In this document: piece after piece, positions 53,864 to 64,000 of the stretch
How positions within the stretch are numbered: position 1 is the stretch's first letter
Layout: each line of letters opens with the position of its first letter
DNA from: Nannobrachium achirus
Lineage: Eukaryota; Chordata; Actinopteri; Myctophiformes; Myctophidae
Direction: 5' to 3'
Assembly (NCBI GenBank): GCA_963921795.1
Contig: OY997645.1
Span: 17,695,365 to 17,759,364 of the forward strand
Length of the DNA: 64,000 nt
Notes under the pieces: generated by a model
What the model was told of the DNA's origin: nothing
What the model saw: only the letters and a program-made list of their open reading frames with translations
The model's database searches: none
Translations under genes and position numbers: made by a program

Positions 53864-54429
53864 ACGCGCACGCACGCACATCCCATATGCACAGAGATCC
53901 AACTTTGCTTTTAACTCATGTGGTTTGACACAAAGAGGGCCCTTCCTTCCCCACACATCAGCTGAATGGAACGGAAATCAAAATGACACAAAAAGCCATC
54001 TCGAAAAATTTCAACAGGGTGGAAACAGTAACAGACTGTCATCCCTGGCGGTCTGTGGGAGACAACAGTGGAGACCCAAGGCCCAGGCTGCCTTCACACC
54101 CCTCCCTCCTCCCATCATTAATGCTTTGTGTTTGTCTATCTATAATGATGAACATTCCACAACGGAAAGTGCCATCAATGCATTGAGTTTGGAGAAGGGG
54201 TAGGCTATAGTCTGTTTCTCCTGCGTTTCAACCACAACAACCCTACCGTCCCTATTCTGGGCATGTGAATGTGCATTCTGTGAAAATAAGAAGATACGCG
54301 TTGTGTTGGGATACTTTGCATTGTGAGCTTGTAGATTTACTATTTGGTGTAGAGGGAGAAAAGTTGATAGAAGATTGGTTCATGTCATCATTTGCTGTGC
54401 TGGTATGTGTTGCTATGTATACCGGTAGT
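52906..54429. other. No gene seen; microsatellites
   Basis: CA/CGCA at 53166-53210, an alternating GC then GT tract ending in GA at 53290-53348, CA at 53743-53880. A half snap-back (TTGTGAGCTTGTAGAT) lies at about 54321. No exon recognised. Confidence 0.5.
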
Positions 54430-55085
54430 TGCGACCGAAGGTCGCAGTTTAGTATGAGAAATGATACATCATGTCTCCGTCCGTCCGTCCGTCCGTCCGT
54501 CCGTCCGTCCGTCCGTCTGTCCGTCCGTCCGTCCGTGTACGCTTTTTTACGGTCTATGGGTTTGCCGCTCTGACATCCTGCTAGCTGACATCACTGTGAC
54601 GTCAGGGGAACCACACTGACAGAATCCCTTTTATACCCATATATGTTGATCCCTGATGTCATCAATATTAAGCCCATATCTAACAGGACTTCATATGGGA
54701 ATGCCCTTATACGGTAGGAGGCCACATCTGCCACATACCACACTACAGTAACAGAATCCATTTATAGCCAAGACAGATGGCCAAGACAGCCCATATCTGT
54801 GTGGCTGGTTCTACAGACAGGGATCTCCCTATATGGGCATAAAATGGATTGTATGTATGATGTCAGATGTCATAGATGTCATAGGACTTAACGAATGAAT
54901 AACTGAGTAACTCAACGAATAACTGAGTAAGCATGTTTGGGGTCTCACAGCATATCTCCATATACAGTACATGGATCTCCATATATGGATACCAGGGGTC
55001 TCCATATATGGGTAACTGGTCCGATATACATCACTGGCCAGATAGCCAAGACATGGCGCAACCTCACCCTTAGGCGTCTTACTGG
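54430..55085. mobile_element. CATATATGG-family copy, uninterrupted reference copy
   Basis: Starts TGCGACCGAAGGTCGCA, passes through a (CGTC)n tract at 54475-54536 and TTTTTACGGTCTATGGGTTT, then the same ordered blocks as 22880-24560, and ends GGCGTCTTACTGG. The flanks show no matching octamer. Non-coding. It serves as the unfilled version of the site occupied at 23271-24432. Confidence 0.75.
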
Positions 55086-55600
55086 TATATGTTGTTAAGG
55101 CTATATTGTATGCATGGCTTGCATTGAAAAATGACACTAACGTGTGACGTGTTATCCCAAAGAACAAACACATACTGTATGTTGATAATGGCATTCATCA
55201 TAAAGTGTACAACATTGTAGGAGGTGTTATTCCTCATCATCTATTTTAGATATGCAGCAGCAACATCTGCTTATTTTCTGTAGCTACATCAACTTTCATA
55301 GCTATACAAAAAAAAGAAGAAAAAGAAAATAACAGTTCTTTGGGGTGGTTGAGTGTGTTTTTGTTTTCTTTTTTTGTACCAGGCTGTTATATAACTTTGT
55401 TAGTTTACTTCACGTCACACAGTAAATTCAGCAGTATATGACATGCTGATAATGGTAGATTAAGCCCTCAAGGGAGACAACAAATAGAACCAGGCAACTC
55501 TTCAAGGGTTACTTACAGTCGATGTCTTCTGCTGTGATAAGACAGGTGCTTTGCCAACCTCCAATATGGGACCAAATGTGCGTGCGTGCGTGCGTGCGTG
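55086..55600. other. No gene seen; GTGC microsatellite at right edge
   Basis: Unassigned AT-rich DNA ending in a (GTGC)n run at 55579-55600, which appears to be the site into which the retrotransposon inserted. Confidence 0.4.
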
Positions 55601-55804
55601 TGTGATACCCTCACAAATGTGAAGTAACCTTTTTATTTTGTCAGAAAATGGTTATGCACTTTATTATTTAAAGTCCAGTATGTTTATTATTTTTGTTACT
55701 CCATTGGTCACAAGCCAAATATTATCAGTAGTGATCCACTATAGTGCACTTGAGATGGAGAGCCGGAACCTTTGTCTGCAGCAGGTGTTTCCCTTAGTTC
55801 CTCC

Positions 55805-55811
55805 TATAAGG
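55805..55811 (+). promoter_or_regulatory. TATA-like box of the LTR promoter
   Basis: TATAAGG in an otherwise GC-leaning stretch. It lies 33 bp upstream of the first base of the 71-bp repeat (55838), the usual distance to a transcription start. Start site inferred. Confidence 0.45.
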
Positions 55812-55837
55812 TGTAGGTGCGTTCCCCTCCCCCCTTC

Positions 55838-55908
55838 AGATCAGCTTTGGGAAACACAAGAGATGGTTCAGTGTCCTCATTCCTGTGTGCATTTCCTCTG
55901 TTTTTCAG
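55838..55908 (+). repeat. 71-bp LTR repeat, copy A
   Basis: Identical over all 71 bases to 57011-57081 (starts AGATCAGCTTTGGG, ends CTCTGTTTTTCAG), offset 1173 bp. It is followed by GTTAGT, a good 5' splice donor match. Confidence 0.97.
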
Positions 55909-57000
55909 GTTAGTACAACGTGAAAACCACACCAACTTAACTCATAAGATGTAGTGTTTATGTGAAGAGACTGTGCTGTGTTTTTATGAAGGTTTTGTGT
56001 GTTTAATATCGAGTTTAAAAGTCAGGAAAAAGTCCGCGAAATGAACGCTGCTGTGTTGCATAATGGCTGCGGCCACGTTGAGAAGCCTTTGAAGTTGCCG
56101 TCTGCTTTGTTGTGTACTGCACAAGTTAACATGCTTGTTTCGTTTTATCCACGACATTTCCACTGTTGGTTGCCTGAACACTTGACAGATGTATCACTGG
56201 TGAAGGGTTTTGTAATCATTAGATGCAGTTATATTCGTTTTATTTCACTACTTGGAGCTGAGGTGGTGAACATACAGTATATTGCATTTGATAGTCTTTA
56301 TATTTATCTTTCCTATTTAGTACTTGGGTGCTGAAACTATCTTTATTGCTTAATGGCTTTAGAGGTTACAGTGTTACAGTGTTTGAGTGTATTTGAATAT
56401 GCTAATCTCCTTTTCAATTATTATTCCCTGTGTGATGATGTCAAATGGTTTTGAACAGACAATAGTCAACTACTGAAAATAGCTTTGAGCTAATAATGTG
56501 GCTTTATGCTGCACTGTGATTTTGAGCCTTGGTTTTATAGCAGATTCAACACTGTCAATCTAATGCACTAGTAATGGTAGCTACTGTACATGGGACCAGT
56601 ACAAATACTGAAGATGCACTTGGATGTATATTTCAATGTGATATGATGACTAAGAGGTTTAATGGGAATATTGAAGCCAAAGGGTTATTGTATGTGAAAA
56701 CAGTGTTATTGAGAAAGTGGACATACTGTATATGCAAATGTATTTTGAAGGGACAGCAGAACATACACACATCAGACATTCCATATTCACCTCCATACTC
56801 ACCTGTAAGACACACACACACACATACTTACCGACCTGTGAAAGAAAGAACAGTACACACACACACACACACACATTTCATACTTACATGTAGTTTGAAC
56901 CTGAGAAAGGACTTTGTGAAAAAGAGACATTGTTGCAGTATGGGGAAATGATTTATTGAATGGATTTATTGTGATTTATTATTATTGATGTTGAATTGTG

Positions 57001-57006
57001 AATAAA
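57001..57006 (+). terminator. AATAAA polyadenylation signal in the LTR
   Basis: AATAAA followed 5 bases later by copy B of the 71-bp repeat and by T/GT-rich sequence at 57055-57079 that could act as the downstream element. Its use as the LTR poly(A) signal is inferred. Confidence 0.55.
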
Positions 57007-57010
57007 TGTG

Positions 57011-57081
57011 AGATCAGCTTTGGGAAACACAAGAGATGGTTCAGTGTCCTCATTCCTGTGTGCATTTCCTCTGTTTTTCAG
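57011..57081 (+). repeat. 71-bp LTR repeat, copy B
   Basis: Exact second copy. It ends in a pyrimidine tract plus CAG, a good 3' splice acceptor, and continues ACCGCTAC into the end of the LTR. Homology stops exactly after CAG. Confidence 0.97.
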
Positions 57082-57165
57082 ACCGCTACAAGAGAGGCAT
57101 TGAACCCAACATATTCAATACTGTAACTGTGGTACCCGGCCCAGCTTGGGACCCGTTACAAATTG

Positions 57166-57183
57166 TGGGGGCTCGTCCGGGAT
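57166..57183 (+). promoter_or_regulatory. Primer-binding site complementary to tRNA-Pro
   Basis: TGGGGGCTCGTCCGGGAT is the 18-nt complement of the 3' end of tRNA-Pro and equals the classic murine leukaemia virus primer site (known sequence). It lies five bases after the LTR end, where minus-strand DNA synthesis would start. Confidence 0.9.
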
Positions 57184-57437
57184 CAGCGCCACCTGCTGGT
57201 GGGATGCTGATTCAGTGATACCAGAACCAGGAGACCGAGGTGACGAGACGTGACTGCAGTCCAGGAGTCAGCCAGTGGGTGTCCACAGGAGGAGATAAGG
57301 AAGAAGATCTCTCCAGGGAGCCGCACTGCTGAATTGGGACGTCACCGCACGCCAGTCACCGAGGAGCAACGCTGCTGGCCCACCAAGCCAGCATTCACCA
57401 CAAGAAGACATCGCCCTACATCAGAGCCACGCGCACC

Positions 57438-59222
57438 ATGTCTCAAGTACGTAAGGAGCTGGTGTGGAGCATAAAGAGGAACTTGTTTAAGCTCTCAAGT
57501 GCCAACATCTACCAGATTGCCAAAGACCTTTCATCTGACACCAAGGACATCGAGCACTTGAGCCCGACTGATGAGGAGGGATGCATGGACTACGTCATCT
57601 CCTACATGCAGTCTGGAGCCCTGCTAGGAAGTGAGGATGAAGGCGTGGGCAAGCTGCTGATGCTGAGTGACGTGATATGCAAGATAATAATGGAGGAAGA
57701 ATCAAATACGTCGTCAAGTGACGTTACACCACATGTGGTGGTACCCAATACCAGCCCAACCCCTCCCCTTTCCAACCACACCTCACCAACCCCCAACTCC
57801 CAGGTTGACGGCAACATCATGCCACCCCATCCCCATTCAAACCCCCCTGTCAACACGGCCCCACCAGATCACGCGTCATTACCACCCCACCCCCAACACG
57901 ACAGCACCTCCCAGCCAGTAGAGGAACTGAGAAAGCTGTACGAGGAGCTGGGTAAGAAACTGAGACATTGTGAAGCTACAGCTGCCTCCCCTGCCCCTAC
58001 ACACAACCACCAAGGTGGGTCAGTGCCCTACCCCCCTTCACAGAACACACCGGAGAGAATGGTTCCCCTGAAAGACCTCCCCTACCTCCAGCGCAGAGAG
58101 TTCAAGGTACATGGGGGCCAAATCGGGGACCAGAGCTCTGACATCAGCTACAACAGCATCAGTAAGCAGATCGAGGAAGGAGTCAAAGATGGATTCGCAG
58201 ACGCAGAGTTGGTCCGGGGCGTGCTGAGAATCATCAAACCGGGCACATTCAAGGACATGCTGTCAAACAAAGACGAGTTGGCCATCCCTGAACTCAAGGT
58301 CTTCCTCAGGTCCCATCTTGGCGAGAAGGCTGCTACAGAGATGTTTCAGGAGCTAATGTGTGCCCGGCAAACTGAACACGAGTCACCTCAGCAGTTCCTG
58401 TACCGCATGATTGGACTCAAGCAGAGACTCCTTTTCCAGTCAAAGCAGGCCAACACAGACATTTCCTATGATCCGAAGACCATCCAAGAGGTCTTCCTCA
58501 ATACAATTTACCAGGGCCTGGGAGCAAAACATGCAGACCTCCGACAGAGACTGAGACCCCTCGTCTCAAGCAGCCAAGTCACTGATGAAGAGATCCTCGG
58601 CCAAATGACAAAAATGATCAGCGACGAGAATGAACATCAGCGCAGACTTGGCCAGCTCCCGCGCCAAAAGACAACACAGGCCCACAGTGCCAAAGTGGAA
58701 ACAGGAGATAAGCAGACTGATGACAAGCCAAGAGGTCCCGCTGCAGACCACCAGGACCTCCAGACCATACAACAGCTCAGTGCGCAGGTGGAGACCCTTA
58801 CGCAGCTGGTGGCCAGCTTAATGGATCACCAGGTAAACAACACCCAGATGGCCCATTCACTGCCCCTGCCAGCTGGATTCCTGCCCCAAACTCAGTCATA
58901 CCACCCCTTCCAGCCACCGCCCAGTCACACCCCTCCCATGCCATTGCCAGCACGGCCATTGCCCCATGCTCCATCACCCCACCCCTTCCAGTCACCCCCC
59001 AGTCACATCCCCCAATCCTCCTTCCAAGCGAGGGGAAGGACATTTCGCTGTGCCAAATGTACGGAACAGAACCTGCAGGAGTGCAACCACTGCTTTGTGT
59101 GTGGAGAAGCAGGACACCGGGCGGTGGGATGCTTGAAGAGGACCAGGTTTCAGGGAAACGAGATCCGGTCTCTGCCGAGGGACAGCCAGAGACCGGTGCA
59201 CAGCTTCAGTCCCGACCAGTAA
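57438..59222 (+). CDS. gag: Gag polyprotein of the Ty3/gypsy element
   Basis: Structural polyprotein of 594 residues expected to assemble the cytoplasmic particle. The start at 57438 has a good context (CACCATG) and is the first in-frame ATG after the leader. Residues 1-90 form a compact, probably all-helical domain (from [12 protein letters not shown] to about KIIMEE). Residues 95-165 are Pro/His/Ser/Thr-rich. A short helix [15 protein letters not shown] follows. About 205-410 is a helical capsid-like region (RREFKV..., [15 protein letters not shown]). A Pro/His-rich linker leads to a CX2CX4HX4C zinc knuckle, C552-C555-H560-C565, preceded by Cys pairs at about 535-550 that could bind a second metal. 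The last 21 codons contain the frameshift site. No internal stops. Confidence 0.93.
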   Translation: MSQVRKELVWSIKRNLFKLSSANIYQIAKDLSSDTKDIEHLSPTDEEGCMDYVISYMQSGALLGSEDEGVGKLLMLSDVICKIIMEEESNTSSSDVTPHVVVPNTSPTPPLSNHTSPTPNSQVDGNIMPPHPHSNPPVNTAPPDHASLPPHPQHDSTSQPVEELRKLYEELGKKLRHCEATAASPAPTHNHQGGSVPYPPSQNTPERMVPLKDLPYLQRREFKVHGGQIGDQSSDISYNSISKQIEEGVKDGFADAELVRGVLRIIKPGTFKDMLSNKDELAIPELKVFLRSHLGEKAATEMFQELMCARQTEHESPQQFLYRMIGLKQRLLFQSKQANTDISYDPKTIQEVFLNTIYQGLGAKHADLRQRLRPLVSSSQVTDEEILGQMTKMISDENEHQRRLGQLPRQKTTQAHSAKVETGDKQTDDKPRGPAADHQDLQTIQQLSAQVETLTQLVASLMDHQVNNTQMAHSLPLPAGFLPQTQSYHPFQPPPSHTPPMPLPARPLPHAPSPHPFQSPPSHIPQSSFQARGRTFRCAKCTEQNLQECNHCFVCGEAGHRAVGCLKRTRFQGNEIRSLPRDSQRPVHSFSPDQ

Positions 59223-62200
59223 ACCCCACCCCTAAACACCCACCAAGACTGCCCAAGAACCCCAAACCACAGACAACCCAAACCCTTACCTGCCAAAGTA
59301 CCACCAGATGCCAAGCGCCCCTAATTGGAAAGAAAAGCCAACTGAAATGTTCGATTAATGGGCACCCAGCAACAGTCCTGTTTGACACCGGCTCACAGGT
59401 GAGCATAATTGACAGAACATGGGCTAGTGCTCACATCCCCAGCTACCCAGTGAGATCGCTGCAGGAGCTCCTCGAAACAGACCTGAAAGTCTATGCAGCT
59501 AATGGCCAAGTCATCCCATATGACGGGTGGGTGGAGCTCACCGTCAACCTCGCAGGAAATGACAACCCAAATCTCACTGTCCAAGCCCCCTTCCTCGTCA
59601 GCCAGTTGTCCCTACCCCAGCCCTTGTTAGGAGCCAACGTACTTGAACAGATCATCAAAAGACAAGAGTCCTCTGGTGCTGCGGTAGCCACCGTAGTCAG
59701 CCTCCTACGCAGTGCATTCGGAATGGAGGGAGAGCAAGCGGAGGCCATGGTCAACTTCATTCAGACCCCCCAAAAGACCTTCTGTGACCCAGCCACTGTG
59801 AGAGTGGGCAGAGACAATGTTGTCATTCCAGCAGGAAGTACAGTACATGTGTGGTGCAGGGTCCCCCCCAACTTTGACACTTCTGATCCCCTTGTCCTCT
59901 ATGAGCCTGCAGAAGAGAACCCTGTTTTAGGAGAGCTGAGTGTGGGAGAAGGCCTCCTGGAAATCAACCACACACAGCGGCCTTATGTTAAAGTGCCTGT
60001 TTCCAACCACTCAAAGCATGAGGTCACCCTGCCCAAGAGAACGCCCCTAGGTGTCATTCAACATGTCACCAAGGTCCTAGAGACTGATGCAGCAGAGTCA
60101 CACCAATCTAATGTCCCGCTGACACAGGTAACAGCAGAGGTTAACCACACCACCTCTCCCAGTGCAACCCCCGCTGAGCCCTGGCTGCCGCCTGTCGATG
60201 TCAGCCATCTGAGCCTTGAACAACAGCAGGTGGTGAAGAGAGTGCTCTGTGAGGAGTCTGGGGCTTTTGCTAAGGACAGTGGTGACATCGGTCGCATCCC
60301 CTCACTACAGATGGAGATCAGGCTCACGGACAACATCCCAGTGCAAAAGGCCTACGCATCGATCCCGAAACCACTCTACAAAGAAGTGAAGGAATATGTC
60401 CAGGATCTATTAGTGAAAGGATGGATTGTCAAGTCCCAGTCCCCCTATGCAGCCCCTGTCATATGTGTGAGAAAGAAGGATGGGTCTTTGCGCCTGTGTA
60501 TCGACTACCGTCTCCTAAACAACAAGACAGTGCCAGACCGACATCCCCTTCCCCGGATCCAAGACCTCACTGACTCACTGGGAGGGTACGGGTGGTTTTC
60601 GATACTCGACCAGGGCAAAGCCTATCACCAAGGCTTTATTGCTGAAGGATCAAGGTACATGACAGCGTTCACGACCCCCTGGGGACTGTACGAGTGGGTC
60701 AGAATCCCCTTTGGGCTATCTAACGCTCCAGCAGCATTTCAAAGGAGCATGGAGGAGATGCTCGACTCACTCCGAGATGAATGCTGCATCCCCTATCTTG
60801 ATGACGTGCTGTGTTTCTCGAAGTCCTTTGAGGAGCATGTACAAGTACTGCGTAAAGTCCTCCAAGCCCTCCAGCGTCACGGCGTCAAACTGAAGCCAGA
60901 GAAATGTGAACTGTTCCGCAAAGAGGTTCGATATGTTGGCCGGTTGGTGTCTGCAGATGGGGTGAGAGTGGATCCTAAGGACCTGGAGGCAGTGCGGGTA
61001 CTGAAACGGAGAACACCAAAGACAGTCGGAGACGTCAGACAAGTACTAGGCTTCCTGAGCTACTACAGAAGCTACGTGCCAGATTTCTCACGAATAGCCC
61101 AGCCCCTGTATGAACTGCTCAAGGTACAGTCTGACACCCCCCAGTCCAAACCCTCACGAGGAAAGACAAAATCCCCTCAACAGTCCTCCCGCACCCCAGT
61201 TGAGTGGAAGGAGAAACACCAGCAGATCTTGGAACGCCTTGTAGACATGCTGATGGAACCCCCAGTGCTGGCGTACCCAGACTTCAATCAACCTTTCACC
61301 CTGCATACAGATGCGTCCCAAAAGGGCTTGGGAGCAGTCCTTTATCAACACCAGGATGGAAAGCTGAGAGTGATTGCCTACGGGTCGCGCACACTGACAC
61401 CAGCGGAACAGAACTACCACCTGCACAGCGGTAAGCTTGAGTTCCTGGCATTAAAATGGGCAGTATGTGATAAATTCAGAGACTATTTGTTCTATGCCCC
61501 TCATTTCACTGTCTTCACGGACAATAATCCGCTCACATATGTCCTAAGTACTGCCAAGCTCAACGCAGTAGGCCACCGGTGGGTGGGACAGCTTGCTGAT
61601 TTCCGTTTCGACATCAGATATCGGCCAGGCAAGAGCAACATCGATGCTGACACCCTATCCCGTTGCCCCCTTGACATCGAAAACCTCATGACAGCGTGCT
61701 CTGAGGAGCTATCAGATGAGGCTGTGTGTACTGTATGGGAAGGAGCCCGCAGAGCCGAACAGGGAGACGTTGCCTGGGTAGCAGCCCTCAGCTTAACATC
61801 CCAAACCCAGCCCCACATGGAGCCACTGCAAGCGATCAGCCATGATGAACTGGTGAAAGAACAGAGAGCAGACCCTGCAATTGGAAAGGTCATGGAGTTA
61901 AAGGAGAACAACACCCCACCGACAGAGTGCAACAAAGGGAACTGTGACACAGACACCATGAGACTCTTGAGGGAGTGGGGCAAGTTACACATAGAGGACG
62001 GCCTACTCTACAGGAAGACCATAGGTCGAAGACAGCTGGTCTTGCCCGCCACCTACAGACCACTGGCTCTCACCTACCTGCATAACAACATGGGCCATGT
62101 CGGTGTTGAAAAAGTCCTGACTCTAGCAAGAGAGCGCTTCTACTGGCCTTTCATGAAGAGAGAAATCGAAGAATACATCACCAGAAAGTGCCCTTGTCTG

Positions 62201-63796
62201 AAACAGAAAAAGCCAACTGTGCCTGAAAGAGCGCCCATGGGCAGTATTACATCAAACTATCCCCTTGAGCTGGTGTGTATCGACTTCCTGCACCTGGAAC
62301 CCTCCCGCGGTGGATGTGAGTACATTCTCGTTGTATTAGATCACTTCACCAGGTTTGCGCAGGCCTACCCCACCCGTAACAAAGCTGGCAAGACGGCCGC
62401 CGACAAGCTGTTTAATGACTTTATCCCCAGATTTGGCTATATGTCTAAACTCCACCATGACCTTGGGCGGGAGTTTGAAAACGAGCTGTTCAAGTCCCTG
62501 AAACAATTCGCCGGAGTTGGCCACTCCAGGACCACTCCCTATCACCCCCAGGGTAACCCTGTGGAGAGGCTGAACCGCTCACTTTTGCAGATCCTCAGGA
62601 CCCTGGGAGAGAAAGAAAAAGCTAACTGGAAAGATCACCTGCCCCAGGTGGTCCATGCATATAATTGCACAAAGCACGAGGCCACAGGCTTTTCCCCTTA
62701 TTACTTGATGTATGGCCATCATCCCCGTCTCCCTGTCGACCTCCTCTTTGGCCTCATAGCAGATGGAGAAGCTGAAACCCACAGAGGATATGCTGAAAAG
62801 TGGAAAGGAAAAATGATCGAGGCATATCGAATAGCCAGTGAGAACAGTCAGCAGTCCAGCTCTAAGGGAAAGAAGTACTATGACAAGAGGTGCAGAGGTG
62901 TGACTCTTCAGCCTGGAGACAGAGTCCTTGTGCGAAACCTCAGTGAGAGAGGTGGTCCTGGTAAACTAAGGTCCTACTGGGAGCAGACCATCTACACTGT
63001 GAAAGAGCAGGTTGGGGACAATCCTGTCTACAAAGTGGCCCCTGAGACAGGAAACCGCCCCACTCGCACTCTGCATAGAAACCTGCTGCTACAAGTGAAT
63101 GACCTGCCATTTGAGCCACCCCAGGAACCAGCCACCAACACACGTGAGTCACACAAGAGAGCTAAGAGACACAAAGAACCCCCAAAACCTACAGAACAGA
63201 CACAGAGCCCAGATGCAAGTGACTCTGAGGAAGAGGAAGGTGTGTATCGTTACTGGCTGCGGGTGCCCAGAGGTATCTGCAGTTGTAACCTATCAGATGA
63301 CGACTTCCCAGATCAAAACGTAACCCACGAACCACAAAGAAATCGTGAGCAGAGTGAAACTCATCAGGAAGAGAGTGTCCACATCGAACCTGAACAAGCT
63401 GAACCTGAGAGAGAAAGCGTCACAGAAGAGGAACAGGAGGTACAGAGTGAGACTGAACAGGAAGTGGATCAGCCTCAGCACCACGATGACCAAGAGATAC
63501 CTGAAGCAGTCAGCGAGGAGGAAGACATCCCAGAGCCTCAGCCTGAAGGTCAACTACCTCCCAGACACTCCACAAGGGTGAGACGGCCTAACTATGTGTT
63601 CACCTACCCCTCTCTTGGCCAACCAGCTTACCAGCCCCGTCCCACTGTGAATGCTGTTGGAGTCCATCCGATGCAGTGGACCCAGATGTGCTACCCCCAG
63701 CCCTATCCCCTTCCCTTTCAGCCCCCAATGCCCACATCCATCACTCAATACCCATACCCATTCCCACTCACCACATATCCCATTCACTGTTTCTGA
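59057..63796 (+). CDS. pol: Pol polyprotein (PR-RT-RH-IN)
   Basis: Open for 1579 codons from the ATG at 59057, but translation probably enters by -1 frameshift at 59153-59159. Residues below count from 59057. The protease has LFDTGSQ, catalytic D110. Reverse transcriptase runs from about 440 to 640, with [21 protein letters not shown] and YLDD (580-583). RNase H has TDAS (D752), KLEFLAL, TDNNPL and DADTLSR, so the four acidic residues are present. Integrase has an H-x4-H pair (about 1010) with C1045-P-C1047, then D1076, D1135 and E1170. A GPY/F-like module lies at about 1288-1345, and an acidic Glu/Gln-rich tail of about 230 residues ends in a Pro/Tyr-rich segment with [18 protein letters not shown]. 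All key residues are intact; a Ser/Lys/Pro-rich insert of about 25 residues separates RT from RNase H. No env follows. Confidence 0.95.
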   Translation: MYGTEPAGVQPLLCVWRSRTPGGGMLEEDQVSGKRDPVSAEGQPETGAQLQSRPVNPTPKHPPRLPKNPKPQTTQTLTCQSTTRCQAPLIGKKSQLKCSINGHPATVLFDTGSQVSIIDRTWASAHIPSYPVRSLQELLETDLKVYAANGQVIPYDGWVELTVNLAGNDNPNLTVQAPFLVSQLSLPQPLLGANVLEQIIKRQESSGAAVATVVSLLRSAFGMEGEQAEAMVNFIQTPQKTFCDPATVRVGRDNVVIPAGSTVHVWCRVPPNFDTSDPLVLYEPAEENPVLGELSVGEGLLEINHTQRPYVKVPVSNHSKHEVTLPKRTPLGVIQHVTKVLETDAAESHQSNVPLTQVTAEVNHTTSPSATPAEPWLPPVDVSHLSLEQQQVVKRVLCEESGAFAKDSGDIGRIPSLQMEIRLTDNIPVQKAYASIPKPLYKEVKEYVQDLLVKGWIVKSQSPYAAPVICVRKKDGSLRLCIDYRLLNNKTVPDRHPLPRIQDLTDSLGGYGWFSILDQGKAYHQGFIAEGSRYMTAFTTPWGLYEWVRIPFGLSNAPAAFQRSMEEMLDSLRDECCIPYLDDVLCFSKSFEEHVQVLRKVLQALQRHGVKLKPEKCELFRKEVRYVGRLVSADGVRVDPKDLEAVRVLKRRTPKTVGDVRQVLGFLSYYRSYVPDFSRIAQPLYELLKVQSDTPQSKPSRGKTKSPQQSSRTPVEWKEKHQQILERLVDMLMEPPVLAYPDFNQPFTLHTDASQKGLGAVLYQHQDGKLRVIAYGSRTLTPAEQNYHLHSGKLEFLALKWAVCDKFRDYLFYAPHFTVFTDNNPLTYVLSTAKLNAVGHRWVGQLADFRFDIRYRPGKSNIDADTLSRCPLDIENLMTACSEELSDEAVCTVWEGARRAEQGDVAWVAALSLTSQTQPHMEPLQAISHDELVKEQRADPAIGKVMELKENNTPPTECNKGNCDTDTMRLLREWGKLHIEDGLLYRKTIGRRQLVLPATYRPLALTYLHNNMGHVGVEKVLTLARERFYWPFMKREIEEYITRKCPCLKQKKPTVPERAPMGSITSNYPLELVCIDFLHLEPSRGGCEYILVVLDHFTRFAQAYPTRNKAGKTAADKLFNDFIPRFGYMSKLHHDLGREFENELFKSLKQFAGVGHSRTTPYHPQGNPVERLNRSLLQILRTLGEKEKANWKDHLPQVVHAYNCTKHEATGFSPYYLMYGHHPRLPVDLLFGLIADGEAETHRGYAEKWKGKMIEAYRIASENSQQSSSKGKKYYDKRCRGVTLQPGDRVLVRNLSERGGPGKLRSYWEQTIYTVKEQVGDNPVYKVAPETGNRPTRTLHRNLLLQVNDLPFEPPQEPATNTRESHKRAKRHKEPPKPTEQTQSPDASDSEEEEGVYRYWLRVPRGICSCNLSDDDFPDQNVTHEPQRNREQSETHQEESVHIEPEQAEPERESVTEEEQEVQSETEQEVDQPQHHDDQEIPEAVSEEEDIPEPQPEGQLPPRHSTRVRRPNYVFTYPSLGQPAYQPRPTVNAVGVHPMQWTQMCYPQPYPLPFQPPMPTSITQYPYPFPLTTYPIHCF
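59153..59213 (+). promoter_or_regulatory. Programmed -1 frameshift signal (slippery site plus pseudoknot)
   Basis: GGGAAAC at 59153-59159 is in phase as G GGA AAC in the gag frame, so both tRNAs can re-pair in the -1 frame, which is pol. After a 5-nt spacer, CCGGTCTCTG (59165-59174) pairs perfectly with CAGAGACCGG (59187-59196). The loop GGGAC (59179-59183) pairs with GTCCC at 59209-59213, giving an H-type pseudoknot. Spacer, stem and second stem all fit known retroviral -1 signals. Gag terminates at 59220-59222 if no shift occurs. Confidence 0.9.
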
Positions 63797-64000
63797 ACTG
63801 AACTGAGACACAGCAAAGACTGTACACACACTTGCGAGCACGAACAGTACTAAAGTGCCACGAACTTTACAGCACACTAAGGACATTCGAATGCTTTATT
63901 GTGTTCTTTTTCTTTTACTATGTACACGGTTGAGAGTGAAACTTGAACTTTGGGGTTTTCTATTATTACGGTCAAGTGTCAGGAGCCACTTTTGTTTGTC
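63797..64000 (+). other. Downstream of pol, 3' LTR not reached
   Basis: Untranslated sequence after the pol stop. No polypurine tract followed by TG and no match to the 5' LTR were seen, so the 3' LTR is expected beyond the window edge. Confidence 0.6.

Larger units (their letters stand above)
55601..57160 (+). repeat. 5' LTR (left boundary tentative)
   Basis: The right end ...CCCGTTACA lies five bases before the primer site, which fixes it well. The left end is taken as TGTGATACCC because it gives TGT...ACA termini and follows a microsatellite. This would make an LTR of about 1.56 kb. It contains a TATA-like box, an AATAAA signal and the 71-bp duplication described separately. No match to 63797-64000 was seen, so the 3' LTR is not included here. 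Confidence 0.5.
55601..64000 (+). mobile_element. Ty3/gypsy LTR retrotransposon, 3' LTR outside the window
   Basis: Order: 5' LTR, tRNA-Pro primer site, leader of about 250 nt, gag, -1 frameshift, pol with protease, reverse transcriptase, RNase H, integrase and a long tail. Integrase after RNase H defines Ty3/gypsy (Metaviridae) rather than Ty1/copia. No chromodomain and no env were seen. Both long frames are free of stops and frameshifts, so this is a young copy. The left boundary (TGTGATACCC after the GTGC run) is inferred, because the second LTR lies past 64000. Confidence 0.9.

Noticed and set aside
53426..56334. Short open frames upstream of and within the LTR (for example 55999-56334)
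   Set aside because: No recognisable domain; AT-rich chance frames in LTR or flanking sequence.
63797..64000. Start of the 3' LTR or an env gene
   Set aside because: No polypurine tract followed by TG, no similarity to the 5' LTR seen by eye, and no open frame of useful length.

Overview
The window looks like repeat-dense, gene-poor DNA from a ray-finned (teleost) fish. The signs are very long CA/TG and GA/CT microsatellites, tRNA-derived SINEs, LINE 3' tails, many non-autonomous hAT elements with 8-bp target-site duplications (TSDs), and a Ty3/gypsy retrotransposon with a tRNA-Pro primer site. I could not name the species. I found no convincing host exon. The only long coding capacity is the retrotransposon at the right end.

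Layout. From 1 to 26.7 kb there are scattered small DNA transposons: hAT-type at 1453-1872, TIR elements at 5090-5233, 5252-5767, 10857-11210 and 21297-21778, and TTAA-flanked elements at 13860-14373 and 14904-15339. With them lie a foldback repeat (2116-2447), a SINE, two LINE fragments and many microsatellites. A 3.2-kb hAT element (26744-29957, TSD GATCAAAG) carries minus-strand coding remnants and a nested copy of an unnamed family rich in CATATATGG. A 1.38-kb foldback palindrome follows at 30203-31585. From 32 to 35 kb there are more CATATATGG-family copies and a SINE. From 35.2 to 40.3 kb I see little beyond microsatellites. From 40373 to 44550 four elements are nested inside each other. 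At 45400-47372 a hAT copy is split by another element, and its TSD now flanks the pair. At 48594-49191 a hAT element sits in a TTTC microsatellite and contains a perfect 41-bp-arm palindrome. From 49.2 to 55.1 kb there are microsatellites, a SINE and another CATATATGG-family copy.

The right end (about 55.6 kb to beyond 64 kb) is a Ty3/gypsy element with open gag (57438-59222) and pol (59057-63796) frames. Pol lies in the -1 frame relative to gag. A correctly phased slippery heptamer at 59153-59159 is followed by a 10-bp stem that can form an H-type pseudoknot (59165-59213), so a Gag-Pol fusion made by -1 frameshifting is the likely expression route. The 18-nt primer site at 57166-57183 is complementary to tRNA-Pro, as in gammaretroviruses. 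The 5' LTR holds an exact 71-bp duplication: one copy starts about 30 bp after a TATA-like box, the other just after an AATAAA signal. The 3' LTR should lie just past the window.

A second theme is a snap-back sequence of about 60-85 bp (core GATCTACAAGCTCACAACG and its complement) that recurs inside several unrelated transposons.
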